Source of the DNA: Paraburkholderia sp. BL21I4N1
GTDB lineage: Bacteria > Pseudomonadota > Gammaproteobacteria > Burkholderiales > Burkholderiaceae
Direction of reading: 5' to 3'
NCBI RefSeq assembly: GCF_002973525.1
Contig: NZ_PVEN01000003.1
Coordinates: 248,001-312,000, forward strand
DNA length: 64,000 bases
Shown: positions 53,243 to 62,191 of the stretch, piece by piece
Numbering within the stretch: position 1 is the first letter of the stretch
Layout: each line of letters opens with the position of its first letter
Notes under the pieces: generated by a model
Databases searched by the model: none
Told to the model about the DNA's origin: nothing
Seen by the model: the letters and a program-made list of their open reading frames with translations, nothing else
Made by a program: the position numbers and the translations under genes

Positions 53243-54124
53243 ATGGCGCGCAAGGGCATCATTCTCGCAGGCGGTTCGGGCACGCGCCTGTATCCGATCA
53301 CGCACGTCGTATCGAAGCAGTTGCTGCCGGTCTACGACAAGCCGATGATCTATTACCCGCTGTCCACGCTGATGATCGCCGGCATTCGCGACGTGCTGAT
53401 TATCTCGACGCCTGAAGACACGCCGCGGTTCGCCGCGATGCTCGGCGACGGCAGTCAGTGGGGCATGCACATTCAGTACGCCGTGCAGCCTTCGCCGGAC
53501 GGTCTGGCGCAGGCGTTCGTGATTGGCCGCGACTTTGTCGGCAACGATCCGTCGGCGCTGATTCTCGGCGACAACATTTTCTACGGTCACGATCTCGCGG
53601 GCCGACTCGGCCATGCGAGCCAGCTCGAGGACGGCGCCACCGTTTTCGCGTATCACGTGCAGGATCCCGAACGATACGGCGTGGTGGAATTCGACCGTGA
53701 TTTCCGAGCCATGTCGATCGAAGAAAAGCCGTTGAAGCCGCGCTCGAATTACGCGGTGACCGGCCTTTACTTCTACGATCGTGACGTCTGCGACATTGCC
53801 GCGGAAATCAAACCGTCCGCGCGCGGCGAACTGGAAATCACCGACGTCAACTCGACCTATCTGAAAGTCGGCAAGCTGAGCGTCGAGGTGATGGGGCGTG
53901 GTTATGCGTGGCTCGACACGGGCACGCACGATTCGCTGATCGAAGCCGCGAGTTTCATCGCGACGCTGCAGAAACGCCAGGGCCTGGTGGTCGCGTGCCC
54001 TGAAGAAGTGGCGTTCCGCCAGCGCTGGATCGACGCGGAGCAGGTCGAACGGCTCGCCCGGCCGCTGGCGAAGAACGCTTACGGTAAATATTTGCTCAAG
54101 CTTGTTTCGGATCCTCTTGCATGA
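53243..54124 (+). CDS. rmlA: Glucose-1-phosphate thymidylyltransferase
   Basis: A 293-residue RmlA with the nucleotide loop [38 protein letters not shown] and [17 protein letters not shown]. It makes dTDP-glucose, the first committed step to dTDP-rhamnose. AAGGAT lies just upstream of ATG 53243. The stop overlaps the rmlC ATG (ATGA at 54121-54124). Confidence 0.98.
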   Translation: MARKGIILAGGSGTRLYPITHVVSKQLLPVYDKPMIYYPLSTLMIAGIRDVLIISTPEDTPRFAAMLGDGSQWGMHIQYAVQPSPDGLAQAFVIGRDFVGNDPSALILGDNIFYGHDLAGRLGHASQLEDGATVFAYHVQDPERYGVVEFDRDFRAMSIEEKPLKPRSNYAVTGLYFYDRDVCDIAAEIKPSARGELEITDVNSTYLKVGKLSVEVMGRGYAWLDTGTHDSLIEAASFIATLQKRQGLVVACPEEVAFRQRWIDAEQVERLARPLAKNAYGKYLLKLVSDPLA

Positions 54125-54672
54125 AACCCACTGTTACTCCGACTTCGTTGCCCGAAGTAAAAATCGTCGAACCGAAGGTCTTCGCGGATGCGCGCGGGTT
54201 TTTCTTCGAGAGCTTCAACGCGAAGGAATTCGCGGAGGCGCTCGGCGTGAATGCCGAGTTCGTGCAAGACAACCATTCGCTGTCGGCGAAGAACGTCGTG
54301 CGCGGTTTGCATTACCAGCTTGTGCGACCGCAGGGCAAGCTCGTGCGTGTGGTGGCGGGCGAGATATTCGACGTCGCCGTCGATATCCGCAAGGATTCAC
54401 CGACCTTCGGTCAGTGGGTGGGCGAGCGGCTCAGTTCGGAGAACAAGCGGCAGATGTGGGTGCCGGCCGGTTTCGCGCATGGTTTCGCGGTGTTGTCGGA
54501 GCAGGCCGAAGTCCTGTACAAAACCACCGACTACTGGTTCGCCGAGCACGAGCGCTGCGCGCTGTGGAACGATCCGCAGATCGGCATTGACTGGCCGATC
54601 GACGCCGAGCCGTTGCTCGCGGCGAAAGACGCGGCCGCGCCGCGTCTGGCCGATGCCGATTTGCCGGACTGA
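54121..54672 (+). CDS. rmlC: dTDP-4-dehydrorhamnose 3,5-epimerase
   Basis: A 183-residue cupin epimerase with [19 protein letters not shown], catalytic His in [38 protein letters not shown] and [14 protein letters not shown]. It performs the third step to dTDP-L-rhamnose. Coupled to rmlA by a four-base overlap; rmlD starts ten bases after the stop. Confidence 0.98.
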   Translation: MKPTVTPTSLPEVKIVEPKVFADARGFFFESFNAKEFAEALGVNAEFVQDNHSLSAKNVVRGLHYQLVRPQGKLVRVVAGEIFDVAVDIRKDSPTFGQWVGERLSSENKRQMWVPAGFAHGFAVLSEQAEVLYKTTDYWFAEHERCALWNDPQIGIDWPIDAEPLLAAKDAAAPRLADADLPD

Positions 54673-54682
54673 GGGACAAGCC

Positions 54683-55579
54683 ATGCGTGAGCCGCGTGTC
54701 GTGTTGTTGACGGGTACCAGCGGGCAGGTCGGCTTCGAGTTGCAACGCAGTTTGCAGGGCTTGGGCACGGTCGTCGCGCTGGATCGCCACCGCCTGGATC
54801 TGCGCGATCCGCAGCAAATCCGCGACGTCGTGCGGGCCATGCAGCCGGTGTTGATCGTGAACCCGGCGGCTTACACCGCGGTCGATGCGGCCGAGTCCGA
54901 CGTGGCGGACGCCACCCGGCTCAATGTCGACGCGCCGCGTGTCTTCGCCGAAGAGGCGAAGCGCGTGGGCGCGGCGCTCGTTCACTATTCGACGGATTAC
55001 GTGTTCGACGGCACCAAGCCGGAGGCGTACGTGGAAAGCGATCCGACCGATCCGCGGAACGTGTACGGCAAAACCAAGCTGGCGGGCGAGCAGGCGATCG
55101 CGGCAACGGGTTGCAATCACCTGATCTTGCGCACTAGCTGGGTGTACGGCACGCGCGGCAAGAATTTTCTGCTGACCATGCTACGGCTCGGCGCGGAGCG
55201 CGACGAACTGAGCGTGGTGGCCGATCAGATCGGTGCGCCGACATGGGCGAACACGATCGCGTCGCTGACGTCGCAGGTGCTGGCGCAGTCCGTCGCCGGC
55301 AATGACGACGAGACCCGCGACTGGTGGCGCCGGCATTCAGGCACGTATCACCTGAGCGCTGGCGGCGAGACGTCGTGGCATGGTTTCGCCGAGGCGATTT
55401 TCGAACTGGCCGGCGAGGCTAGGCGTCCGCTGGTCAAGCCGATTCCCGCGTCGTCGTATCCGACGCCCGCCGCGCGACCGGCCAATTCGCGCATGTCGAA
55501 CGACAAGCTGGCGGCGTCATTCGGCGTTCGTGCGCCAGACTGGCGCGAGGCGCTGCGTCTGTGTCTCGCCGGGCGGTGA
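54683..55579 (+). CDS. rmlD: dTDP-4-dehydrorhamnose reductase
   Basis: ATG 54683, after GAGGGA, gives 298 residues. The NADP site is LLTGTSGQVGFELQRSLQ, then INPAAYTAVDAAESD, active-site STDYVFDG and the Tyr-Lys pair in NVYGKTKLAGEQAI, all typical of RmlD. It makes dTDP-L-rhamnose, completing rmlBACD. The frame is open upstream through rmlC but that is a shadow. Confidence 0.97.
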   Translation: MREPRVVLLTGTSGQVGFELQRSLQGLGTVVALDRHRLDLRDPQQIRDVVRAMQPVLIVNPAAYTAVDAAESDVADATRLNVDAPRVFAEEAKRVGAALVHYSTDYVFDGTKPEAYVESDPTDPRNVYGKTKLAGEQAIAATGCNHLILRTSWVYGTRGKNFLLTMLRLGAERDELSVVADQIGAPTWANTIASLTSQVLAQSVAGNDDETRDWWRRHSGTYHLSAGGETSWHGFAEAIFELAGEARRPLVKPIPASSYPTPAARPANSRMSNDKLAASFGVRAPDWREALRLCLAGR

Positions 55580-55687
55580 TGAGCCTTGGCGGGCTTAGAT
55601 GGGCTTGCGTTGCCCTTGGGTCGCTCCGTATGCGCATGTGAGGCGACAGGCGGACCGGCCCCGCGCAATTGAGCGAGGAAAGCGACG

Positions 55688-56269
55688 ATGTCAAAACGTG
55701 AGCGCATCCGGATGTTGTCGGTGGACCTGTTGTCCGGCAAACGGCAACGCCTCGACTTCCAGACCTTCGAATACGAGCGCGACGACGGCAGCAAGCAGGT
55801 GCTGAGCCGCGAGATCTATCACGTCGGCGACGGCGCGACCGCGTTGCTGTATGACCTCGCGCGGCGCACGGTGATCTTGGTGAGCCAGTTCCGACTACCC
55901 GCGTATCTGCGCGGCGAGAGCGGCTGGGTGCTGGAGACGCCGGCGGGTTTTCTCGACGGTGCGACGCCGCAGGAGCGCGTGCGTCACGAGGTGGCCGAAG
56001 AAGCCGGTTATCGCGTCGGCGAAATGCAGCAGGTGTTCGCCGCGCTGATGATTCCGGGTTGCGTGACGCATGTCGTGTACGGCTTCGTCGCGCCTTACAC
56101 GGAGGCCGACCGGATCGATGCGGGCGGCGGCCTTATCGAGGAAGGCGAAGACATCGCGGTCGTCGAACTGACGATCGACCAGGCGCTCGAACGGATCGTC
56201 AGCGGCGCGATTACCGACGCGAAGACGATCATGCTGCTTCAGCACGCGGCGTTGCATCTATTCCGTTAG
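55688..56269 (+). CDS. NUDIX hydrolase (NudK/GDP-mannose pyrophosphatase-like)
   Basis: A 193-residue Nudix protein. The Nudix box spans GFLDGATPQERVRHEVAEEA (GX5EX7REUXEEXGU), preceded by ETPA. The N-terminal RLDFQTFEYERDDGSKQVLS and the layout ahead of the box match the NudK/ADP-ribose pyrophosphatase group, which hydrolyse sugar nucleotides. Its place between rml genes and glycan genes would fit turnover of a sugar nucleotide (inference). GAGGAAAG precedes ATG 55688. Confidence 0.9.
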   Translation: MSKRERIRMLSVDLLSGKRQRLDFQTFEYERDDGSKQVLSREIYHVGDGATALLYDLARRTVILVSQFRLPAYLRGESGWVLETPAGFLDGATPQERVRHEVAEEAGYRVGEMQQVFAALMIPGCVTHVVYGFVAPYTEADRIDAGGGLIEEGEDIAVVELTIDQALERIVSGAITDAKTIMLLQHAALHLFR

Positions 56270-56310
56270 GCGCGAGCCATGCACGGCCCACAAGCGGGCC
56301 ATGAACGTTC

Positions 56311-57120
56311 TCAGCGAAGTTCCGGCACCAGGAACTGCCGGTAATTGAACGAGGCCGGCACGGTCGAGAAATACGCCGGCGCTGCGCTGCACGCGCCCAG
56401 GAATTTGGCATTCCACGCTGCGTCTGGCTTGCGGGCGAAATGAAGCCGCTTCTGCGACGAACAGCCCTTGTCTTCGTTGTCGAGATTCGACAGCAACTGC
56501 CATTCGACACTGACGGTGTCGCCCTCGACCTTGCAGATTTTCCCCTGCAGCAACAGCTTCGTTGCGGGTTTCGCGCAGACGTCCGGACTGTCTTGCGCGG
56601 GCGAGAACGCATAGGCGACCCGGCTACCGAGTTCGAAATTGTCCAGCGGCTTGCTCAGAAAGTGATGGCCGATGTCGTCGGTGCGTGCCGCGCCGAACAA
56701 TTCGATGAAGCGGTTCAACACGCGGCGCTTTTTCAGCTTCGTCGCCAGCCCGAGCGCTTGCGCGACTTGCAGCGGATCGCTGCGTACCAGCACGCCCGGC
56801 AGGCTGTCGGCGTCGTCGGCGAGCACGGCTTCGGTGGCGGCGGAGTGATTCTGGCTATTCAGCAACAGCAGGTCGGGCTCGTAGTGCATCAGCAGATCGG
56901 TGACTTCGCGATCGCGCGAGCGGATGGCCAGCATCAGCGGCGTGTCGCCCGCCGCGTCCTGCACGTTCTGGTGACCGCCCTTCGTGATCAGCAGACGCAC
57001 CAGCGGCGGATAGTGCGCGGCGATCGCTTTCGTGAAGTCGTCGTCGTAATCGTATTGGGCGAATCCCGGCAGCGCGACGAACAGCAGCGCGGCGGCCGCG
57101 AATCGAATGTGGCGGCTCAT
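56311..57120 (-). CDS. Ankyrin-repeat secreted protein
   Basis: A 269-residue protein with a signal peptide (MSRHIRFAAAALLFVALPGF, cleavage near FAQ). Two ankyrin-like repeats are visible early (FTKAIAAHYPPLVRLLITKG then DAAGDTPLMLAIRSRDREVT). The C-terminal half (about 150-269) has three or four Cys and no fold I recognise. The ATG overlaps the acyltransferase stop by four bases, so the two are cotranslated. Role unknown; it may scaffold a protein of the polysaccharide machinery. Confidence 0.8.
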   Translation of the reverse strand: MSRHIRFAAAALLFVALPGFAQYDYDDDFTKAIAAHYPPLVRLLITKGGHQNVQDAAGDTPLMLAIRSRDREVTDLLMHYEPDLLLLNSQNHSAATEAVLADDADSLPGVLVRSDPLQVAQALGLATKLKKRRVLNRFIELFGAARTDDIGHHFLSKPLDNFELGSRVAYAFSPAQDSPDVCAKPATKLLLQGKICKVEGDTVSVEWQLLSNLDNEDKGCSSQKRLHFARKPDAAWNAKFLGACSAAPAYFSTVPASFNYRQFLVPELR

Positions 57121-58391
57121 GCCCGCGCCTCCATGAAAGAAGTGATGACACGTTTGCCGAGGCCGATGCAGGGCTTCTCGATCAAGCGGTAAGTCGTTTC
57201 GGCCAGCGCGAGCACGACCGCGAGAAACAGCACGAACTGCAACGCATACCCGGCCCGCGTCAGCTTGAGGAAATCCGGCAGTTGCTCGTAATGGCGGAAG
57301 TACACGTCGTTGTAGACGAGGATCAGCAGCACGTGGCCCAGATAAATCGAATACGAGCGCGCGCCGATGTATTCGAGCACACCGGTCAGCCCGGGGATAT
57401 TCAGAATCCAGCCGCGTTCGAGCGACGCGAGAATTACCAGCGCCACCGACACCAGCGCATAGCCGCAGAATGCCGCGCTCGAGAAGTAGAACTGGCCCGG
57501 TCCGCCGCCGAGAATGTCGGTATTCAACACGCCCGGCAGCAACGCCAGCAGCGCGCAGAAACCGATGCCGACCAGCGTCTTGAGCAGCGCGCGCACGCGC
57601 GGATTGCGCAGCGCGTCGATGATGGCGGAAGGACGGCCGGGCTCCGCGTCGGCGATAGTCTGGAATTGCCAGACTGGCAGATGCCGATACTTGTCGAGCA
57701 GCAGCGCGATAATCACGCCGTACAGCAGCTCGTCGAAACGCGTGTGCGATAGATCGGCGATGCTGACCGATGTCATCGGCCGGGCGACGAACAGCACCAG
57801 GCCCACGCCGATCGCGGTGGCCGCGAGCCGGTACGAGGTGCGTCCGCAGAGCACCAGCAGCAAGGGCGCGAGCAGGTAGAAGTGCTCTTCGATCGAGAGG
57901 CTGTAGTAGTGCGACATGTTGGTCGGAATGCCGCCATACACCATCGCATAGTTGTAGATGCCGCCCGCGAACGCGATGCCTTCGCGAAAGATATCGGCCG
58001 GCCGCGCGAAAATCGCAATGCTGCCGGTCGCCTTCATGACGATCGCGACGACCCAGTACAGAAAAATATAGAAGAACGCCGACGGCGCGATCCGAAACAC
58101 CCGCCGCAGGTAGAACGCGATGATCGACTGTTTGCTGCGTTCGAGCCGCTCGACCGGCGTCACGCCGGCCTGCTCCGGCAGCGTCGACAGTAGCGAGCGG
58201 GACACGACGAAACCGGAGATCACGAAGAACAGGTCCACGCCGGTGAACGACGAGTACAGAAACGGGCTGAACAACTGCTTGAACGGCGCATGCACGATGA
58301 TGGTGAGCAGCACGGCCACCGCGCGCAAGCGTTCGATTTCGAGATTTTTATGGCTCATGGCATTGGCCGTCAGTCCGGATCGATGGAGCAC
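57117..58391 (-). CDS. Acyltransferase 3 family protein, second copy
   Basis: A 424-residue membrane acyltransferase: EIERLRAVAVLLTIIVHAPF holds the conserved Arg-His block, FTGVDLFFVISGFVVSRSLL and FYLRRVFRIAPSAFFYIFLY follow, and SLSIEEHFYLLAPLLLVL is the usual mid-protein segment. GTG 58391 is preferred because AGGAG sits eight bases upstream. An ATG at 58358 (413 residues) is possible but lacks a ribosome site. It probably acylates the surface polysaccharide made by this locus. Confidence 0.9.
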   Translation of the reverse strand: MLHRSGLTANAMSHKNLEIERLRAVAVLLTIIVHAPFKQLFSPFLYSSFTGVDLFFVISGFVVSRSLLSTLPEQAGVTPVERLERSKQSIIAFYLRRVFRIAPSAFFYIFLYWVVAIVMKATGSIAIFARPADIFREGIAFAGGIYNYAMVYGGIPTNMSHYYSLSIEEHFYLLAPLLLVLCGRTSYRLAATAIGVGLVLFVARPMTSVSIADLSHTRFDELLYGVIIALLLDKYRHLPVWQFQTIADAEPGRPSAIIDALRNPRVRALLKTLVGIGFCALLALLPGVLNTDILGGGPGQFYFSSAAFCGYALVSVALVILASLERGWILNIPGLTGVLEYIGARSYSIYLGHVLLILVYNDVYFRHYEQLPDFLKLTRAGYALQFVLFLAVVLALAETTYRLIEKPCIGLGKRVITSFMEARA

Positions 58392-58451
58392 AGGCGCCGC
58401 TCCTGTTTTGCTTTTATGCGCCGACCATGCTGCCGGTCGCGCCGACGTTAG

Positions 58452-59492
58452 CTACGAAGCCGGACGACCGCCGCGGCGCAACTTGTTCAACAGGAAGTGC
58501 GCACCACGCCGCAAATCGCCGTTCGCGAGCCGGCCGACCAGCGTCGCCATCATGCCCCAGCCGAGCGCAAGCGGACGCGGCCAGCGGATGATAGGCGCCA
58601 CCCAGAAGCGGAACAGCGGGCGATTGCCGAAGCGCGCCGAGAAACGCCGGTAGGTTTCGCGCAGATCGCCTTGCCGCGCGAGCCGCTGACGCACCAGGTT
58701 GAACGGATGATACGACTTTAGCATTCGCGTTTCGAACTGCTGGATCGCGTGTTCGCTGAGGCCGGCGGGGCGGTACGAATCGAGAATGCGTCCCAGCCGT
58801 TCGACGAAGACTTCAGAGAAGTCATAGCCGCCGGAGTTGGCACGTTTGCAGGCGAGAATGTAGCGCTTCAGATAGGCATTGCGGCCCACCTGCAACGCCG
58901 CGTTGACGACCAGATGCACCTGCACCAGATTGCTGCCGCAGAACTGCCGCGCGTCGATTTCCTGCTGGACGCGCCGGTTGATCACGCACGACGAGATGAA
59001 GGTGATGTACGGTCCGATCGCCGCGAGGAAATCGCCGACCTGATCGTACTGATCGATGCGCGCGTCGCCGCCCGGATGCTCGACGATCGGGTCCACTTCG
59101 TAGCCGAACGGCCGCAGGACGACGACGCCATACTCCGCCTTCTGCAGAAAATCGATCAGATACGAGAGCGTACCGGCCACGTAGATATCGTCGTCGCCCA
59201 TGATCTGCACGTAGTCGCCGCGCGCTTCGTTGAAGCATTGCGCGATGTTCGCGTCGGAACCCACGTCGATCTTGTTGCGGATGTACCGGATCGGCAGGCC
59301 TTGCGCGATCGCGTTCGCGACGACGTCGGGCGTCGAGTCGGTCGAGTGATTGTCGGACACGATGACTTCGAGCACGCCCGGCGGCAGCGTGCGGGCTTCT
59401 GCGACGAGACTCCGCAGATTCAGCTCGAGGTAGTTCGCCCGAGTGAAAGTCGGAATCGCAATGGTCAGCAGGGGGGAGGCTTCAAATGTCAC
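58452..59492 (-). CDS. Glycosyltransferase family 2
   Basis: A 346-residue GT-A enzyme: LLTIAIPTFTRANYLELNLR at the start, VIVSDNHSTDSTPDVV (nucleotide-binding Asp) and QIMGDDDIYVAGTLSYL with the metal-binding DxD. The C-terminal part has a basic segment (LARQGDLRETYRRFSARF) but no membrane helix. GTG 59492 follows GGAG and overlaps the flippase stop (GTGA). Acceptor unknown. Confidence 0.92.
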   Translation of the reverse strand: MTFEASPLLTIAIPTFTRANYLELNLRSLVAEARTLPPGVLEVIVSDNHSTDSTPDVVANAIAQGLPIRYIRNKIDVGSDANIAQCFNEARGDYVQIMGDDDIYVAGTLSYLIDFLQKAEYGVVVLRPFGYEVDPIVEHPGGDARIDQYDQVGDFLAAIGPYITFISSCVINRRVQQEIDARQFCGSNLVQVHLVVNAALQVGRNAYLKRYILACKRANSGGYDFSEVFVERLGRILDSYRPAGLSEHAIQQFETRMLKSYHPFNLVRQRLARQGDLRETYRRFSARFGNRPLFRFWVAPIIRWPRPLALGWGMMATLVGRLANGDLRRGAHFLLNKLRRGGRPAS

Positions 59493-60853
59493 GAATCATG
59501 TCTCCAGGTCCGGTTGCACCGATACCAGATGAAGAAGGCGATGGGTAAATTCAGGAATAGATTGACCGACGCGAGCACGGTCACGAGCCCCGCCGACGAA
59601 TAGTGCGCCGCCGCCCATACGATGAGCGGCAGCGTGAAGATCGTCGTGGTGGCGAGGGTCGACATGAACGGTTCGCGGCGGAAGCTGCGCAGATGCGCGG
59701 CGAGCCCGCCGATCAACTGGTTGCTGAACACGAACACGAGCAGGCCGGCCAGTTGCCAGAACGGCAGCACCCGGTGCGCGTAGCGGGTCTGCGCGAACAG
59801 CAAATCCATGGCCAGCACACCGAACGCCATCACGACGAAAATCGCCGACGACATGGTGAAATCGCGCTTGAACATGTGGTCGAGCGTAGGCCAGTCGCGC
59901 ATTGCGGCGGCGCGCGCCATGAGCGGCACGCGGCGCGTGATCCACGATTGCGCAACCAGCCCGAGCGTGTTGACGATCGCAAGCGACAACCCGAGCTGGC
60001 CCGCGATCACCGCGCCTTGCGTGTGAAACAGAATCGGAATGTTGATCTGCGTGAGCAGATAACCGCACAGCAGGTTGATGCCGAGGCGCCATTGCAACGG
60101 CCAGACCTCGTGCCGCCAGTCGAATTTCCGCATCACGCTGTGCATGGCGATGCGCAACAGGCCACGCCGGTAGCGCAGCAGCCAGACGAGCGGGATCAGC
60201 AGCGTGGCCGCGGGCACCATGACGGTCGCCCAGAGGCCCGCGCCGGCCGCGAGTGTCGCCCAGCAGCACAGCGAGCCGCAGACCGCCAGCGACAGCCGTA
60301 GCGCGTACACGCGGCTGATCTGCCCGGCGCCTTCGAGAATCGACAGGAACGGTGTGACGAGCAGGCCGGCCGCCGTCAGGCTGCAGAGCACGAGCCATGG
60401 TGCGAACCAGTGAATCGCGGTGGAGCTTTTCGAGCCGAAGAACAGCATGCCGCCGGGCACGATGACGACCGCGAAGATCGCCGCGGTGACCGCGTACCAG
60501 CGCAACGCGCTGCGCACGAGCGCGTGAAAGTAGGGCGTGGCCTCGCCTTCGACGCTGCCGTCGGGCTGCCAGTGCAAACCGGTGAACGCGTGCGCCGACA
60601 CCTGCACGAGGACCATCGACAGGCCGAGATCGAACAGGGTGTAGAGCGCGGCGACGCTGATAAAGCTGTAGTACCAGCCCTGCGTTTCCGGCGACAGAAA
60701 ATGCACCGCCAGAATCGTAGTCAGCAGACCGGCGCCAGCTTGCCAGAGGCGCAGCGAAAGGACGAGGGCGAGGTCGCGCGAGATGGGCGGCAGCCGCAGG
60801 GGCATGCTGCTCACCGGCGCCGCGCTCGCTGTCCGCCGTCGGTCATGAGACAC
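59489..60853 (-). CDS. MOP-superfamily polysaccharide flippase, second copy
   Basis: A 454-residue protein with about 12-14 membrane helices; LALVLSLRLWQAGAGLLTTI opens the first repeat, and FLSPETQGWYYSFISVAALY resembles Wzx family blocks. It should flip lipid-linked units to the periplasm. The GTG at 60853 is used. An ATG at 60805, with GGTGAG five bases upstream, gives 438 residues beginning MPLRLPPISRDLALV and is a serious alternative. Confidence 0.82.
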   Translation of the reverse strand: MSHDRRRTASAAPVSSMPLRLPPISRDLALVLSLRLWQAGAGLLTTILAVHFLSPETQGWYYSFISVAALYTLFDLGLSMVLVQVSAHAFTGLHWQPDGSVEGEATPYFHALVRSALRWYAVTAAIFAVVIVPGGMLFFGSKSSTAIHWFAPWLVLCSLTAAGLLVTPFLSILEGAGQISRVYALRLSLAVCGSLCCWATLAAGAGLWATVMVPAATLLIPLVWLLRYRRGLLRIAMHSVMRKFDWRHEVWPLQWRLGINLLCGYLLTQINIPILFHTQGAVIAGQLGLSLAIVNTLGLVAQSWITRRVPLMARAAAMRDWPTLDHMFKRDFTMSSAIFVVMAFGVLAMDLLFAQTRYAHRVLPFWQLAGLLVFVFSNQLIGGLAAHLRSFRREPFMSTLATTTIFTLPLIVWAAAHYSSAGLVTVLASVNLFLNLPIAFFIWYRCNRTWRHDS

Positions 60854-60868
60854 ATTGCGGTCTTTCGC

Positions 60869-61939
60869 TTAGAAAATCTTGGAAGCGAGGTCGTAGTCGC
60901 TCGGTCGGCCGACATCGAGCCAATGTTCGAAGATCGGGAAGCACGACACCGGCTGCGACACCTGATTCAGGTTGTGCGCCACGTCAGTCATGTTGTAGTG
61001 GCCGGACTTCGGCAGCGTGTCGAACACGCGCTTCGACAGGAAGTAGATGCCGCTATTCACGAGGAAGCTGAAGTTCGGCTTTTCTTCGATATGCGTGACA
61101 CGCGAATCGGTTTCGCTAATCACGCCGAACGGCACCTGGAAGGTGTATTGCGTTGCAGCAATGGTCATGGCCGAGGCGCTGCGCAGATGGAAGGCCAGGA
61201 ACATACCGATATCGAGATTCGTCAGAATGTCGCCGTTGAACACCAGCGTGTTCTCATCGTGGAAGGGCACGAGCGAAAGCGCGCCCCCTGTGCCCAAGGG
61301 CGTCTTCTCATGAACGTACTGAATGTCGACGCCGAATTTCTCGCCATTACCGAAGTGGTCGGTAATCTTTTCGGGCAGGTAATGCGTGGCAATGAAAATT
61401 CTGCTTGCGCCGTGGCTGACCAGTTTCTCGATGCTGATTTCCAGCATGGGGCGGCCGTTGACCTGCAACATCGGCTTAGGCGTGTCTTCGGTCAGTGGGC
61501 GAAGGCGCGTGCCGAAGCCGCCGGCCATGATGACGGCGGTGAAGCTGCGGTTGATGTACTTCGGCGCGTGATTGACCGCATTGTGATCGATGACCGAGAC
61601 GGGTTTGCCGTTTGCATCGGTCAGCACGAGCTGGCGCAGCGAATGCGTGCGGAACAGATTTTCCCGTTCTTCACGGCTGGAATGAATGCTGGCCGTGATC
61701 GGCGCGGGGCGGGCGCTACGTACCTTGATCTTGTGAATTTCGAGCGCGTCGTCGTCGAGCTTGTTGCCTTCGAGGAACGCGCGCCGCACATCGCCATCGG
61801 TGATGATGTTGACAAACTTGTCCTGGTCGAACAGCAGTGCGCAGGCCACTGGGCCGCTCGCCTGAATCCGCGCGATAACGTCGGATATCTTTGAATCGAA
61901 CGATACGCTGAGGCTATCGATATTGTCGAAGTTCGTCAT
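60869..61939 (-). CDS. Sugar nucleotidyltransferase with N-terminal CBS domains
   Basis: A 356-residue protein. Residues 1-125 are a CBS-pair regulatory domain (SDVIARIQASGPVACALLFD, FRTHSLRQLVLTDANGKPVS). Residues 130-356 are a nucleotidyltransferase domain with AVIMAGGFGTRLRPLTEDTP, KPMLQVNGRPMLE and LVFNGDILTNLD, the type that makes GDP- or CMP/UDP-activated sugars (PtmE-like architecture). Donor not known. It opens the minus-strand block ahead of the flippase. Confidence 0.92.
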   Translation of the reverse strand: MTNFDNIDSLSVSFDSKISDVIARIQASGPVACALLFDQDKFVNIITDGDVRRAFLEGNKLDDDALEIHKIKVRSARPAPITASIHSSREERENLFRTHSLRQLVLTDANGKPVSVIDHNAVNHAPKYINRSFTAVIMAGGFGTRLRPLTEDTPKPMLQVNGRPMLEISIEKLVSHGASRIFIATHYLPEKITDHFGNGEKFGVDIQYVHEKTPLGTGGALSLVPFHDENTLVFNGDILTNLDIGMFLAFHLRSASAMTIAATQYTFQVPFGVISETDSRVTHIEEKPNFSFLVNSGIYFLSKRVFDTLPKSGHYNMTDVAHNLNQVSQPVSCFPIFEHWLDVGRPSDYDLASKIF

Positions 61940-62016
61940 GATCTTACAGCGATAAAAACTTGGGATTATTTAAGCCTGAGCTCTGTGCCTGAACTTGCTC
62001 GGCACGCTAAAACTAC

Positions 62017-62033
62017 TCAGTGTCTGACACTGA
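62017..62033. promoter_or_regulatory. Perfect palindrome upstream of nucleotidyltransferase gene
   Basis: TCAGTGTC-T-GACACTGA, 8-bp perfect arms around a single base, lying 78 bp before the nucleotidyltransferase ATG. A likely operator for a dimeric regulator. The surrounding 252-bp gap (61940-62191) holds one more inverted repeat and nothing coding that I can support. Confidence 0.5.
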
Positions 62034-62075
62034 TGGCGGAGGTTTACGCTGCGTAGCGCGGTGGGGAGACATGAC

Positions 62076-62102
62076 GTGAACGCACGAGATTTCGGCGTTC
62101 AC
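62076..62102. repeat. Inverted repeat in the 61940-62191 gap
   Basis: GTGAACGC (62076-62083) and GCGTTCAC (62095-62102), perfect 8-bp arms with 11 bases between. No T-run on either strand. It lies about 90 bp after the membrane-protein stop and could be an operator or a weak terminator. Confidence 0.4.
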
Positions 62103-62191
62103 TGACATGAAACTCTCACAGCGCCACACGGAGGACGCCGCTATTTGAGTTTATCCTAAGGATAGCATGTTGATCCACCTGATATTTGGGC

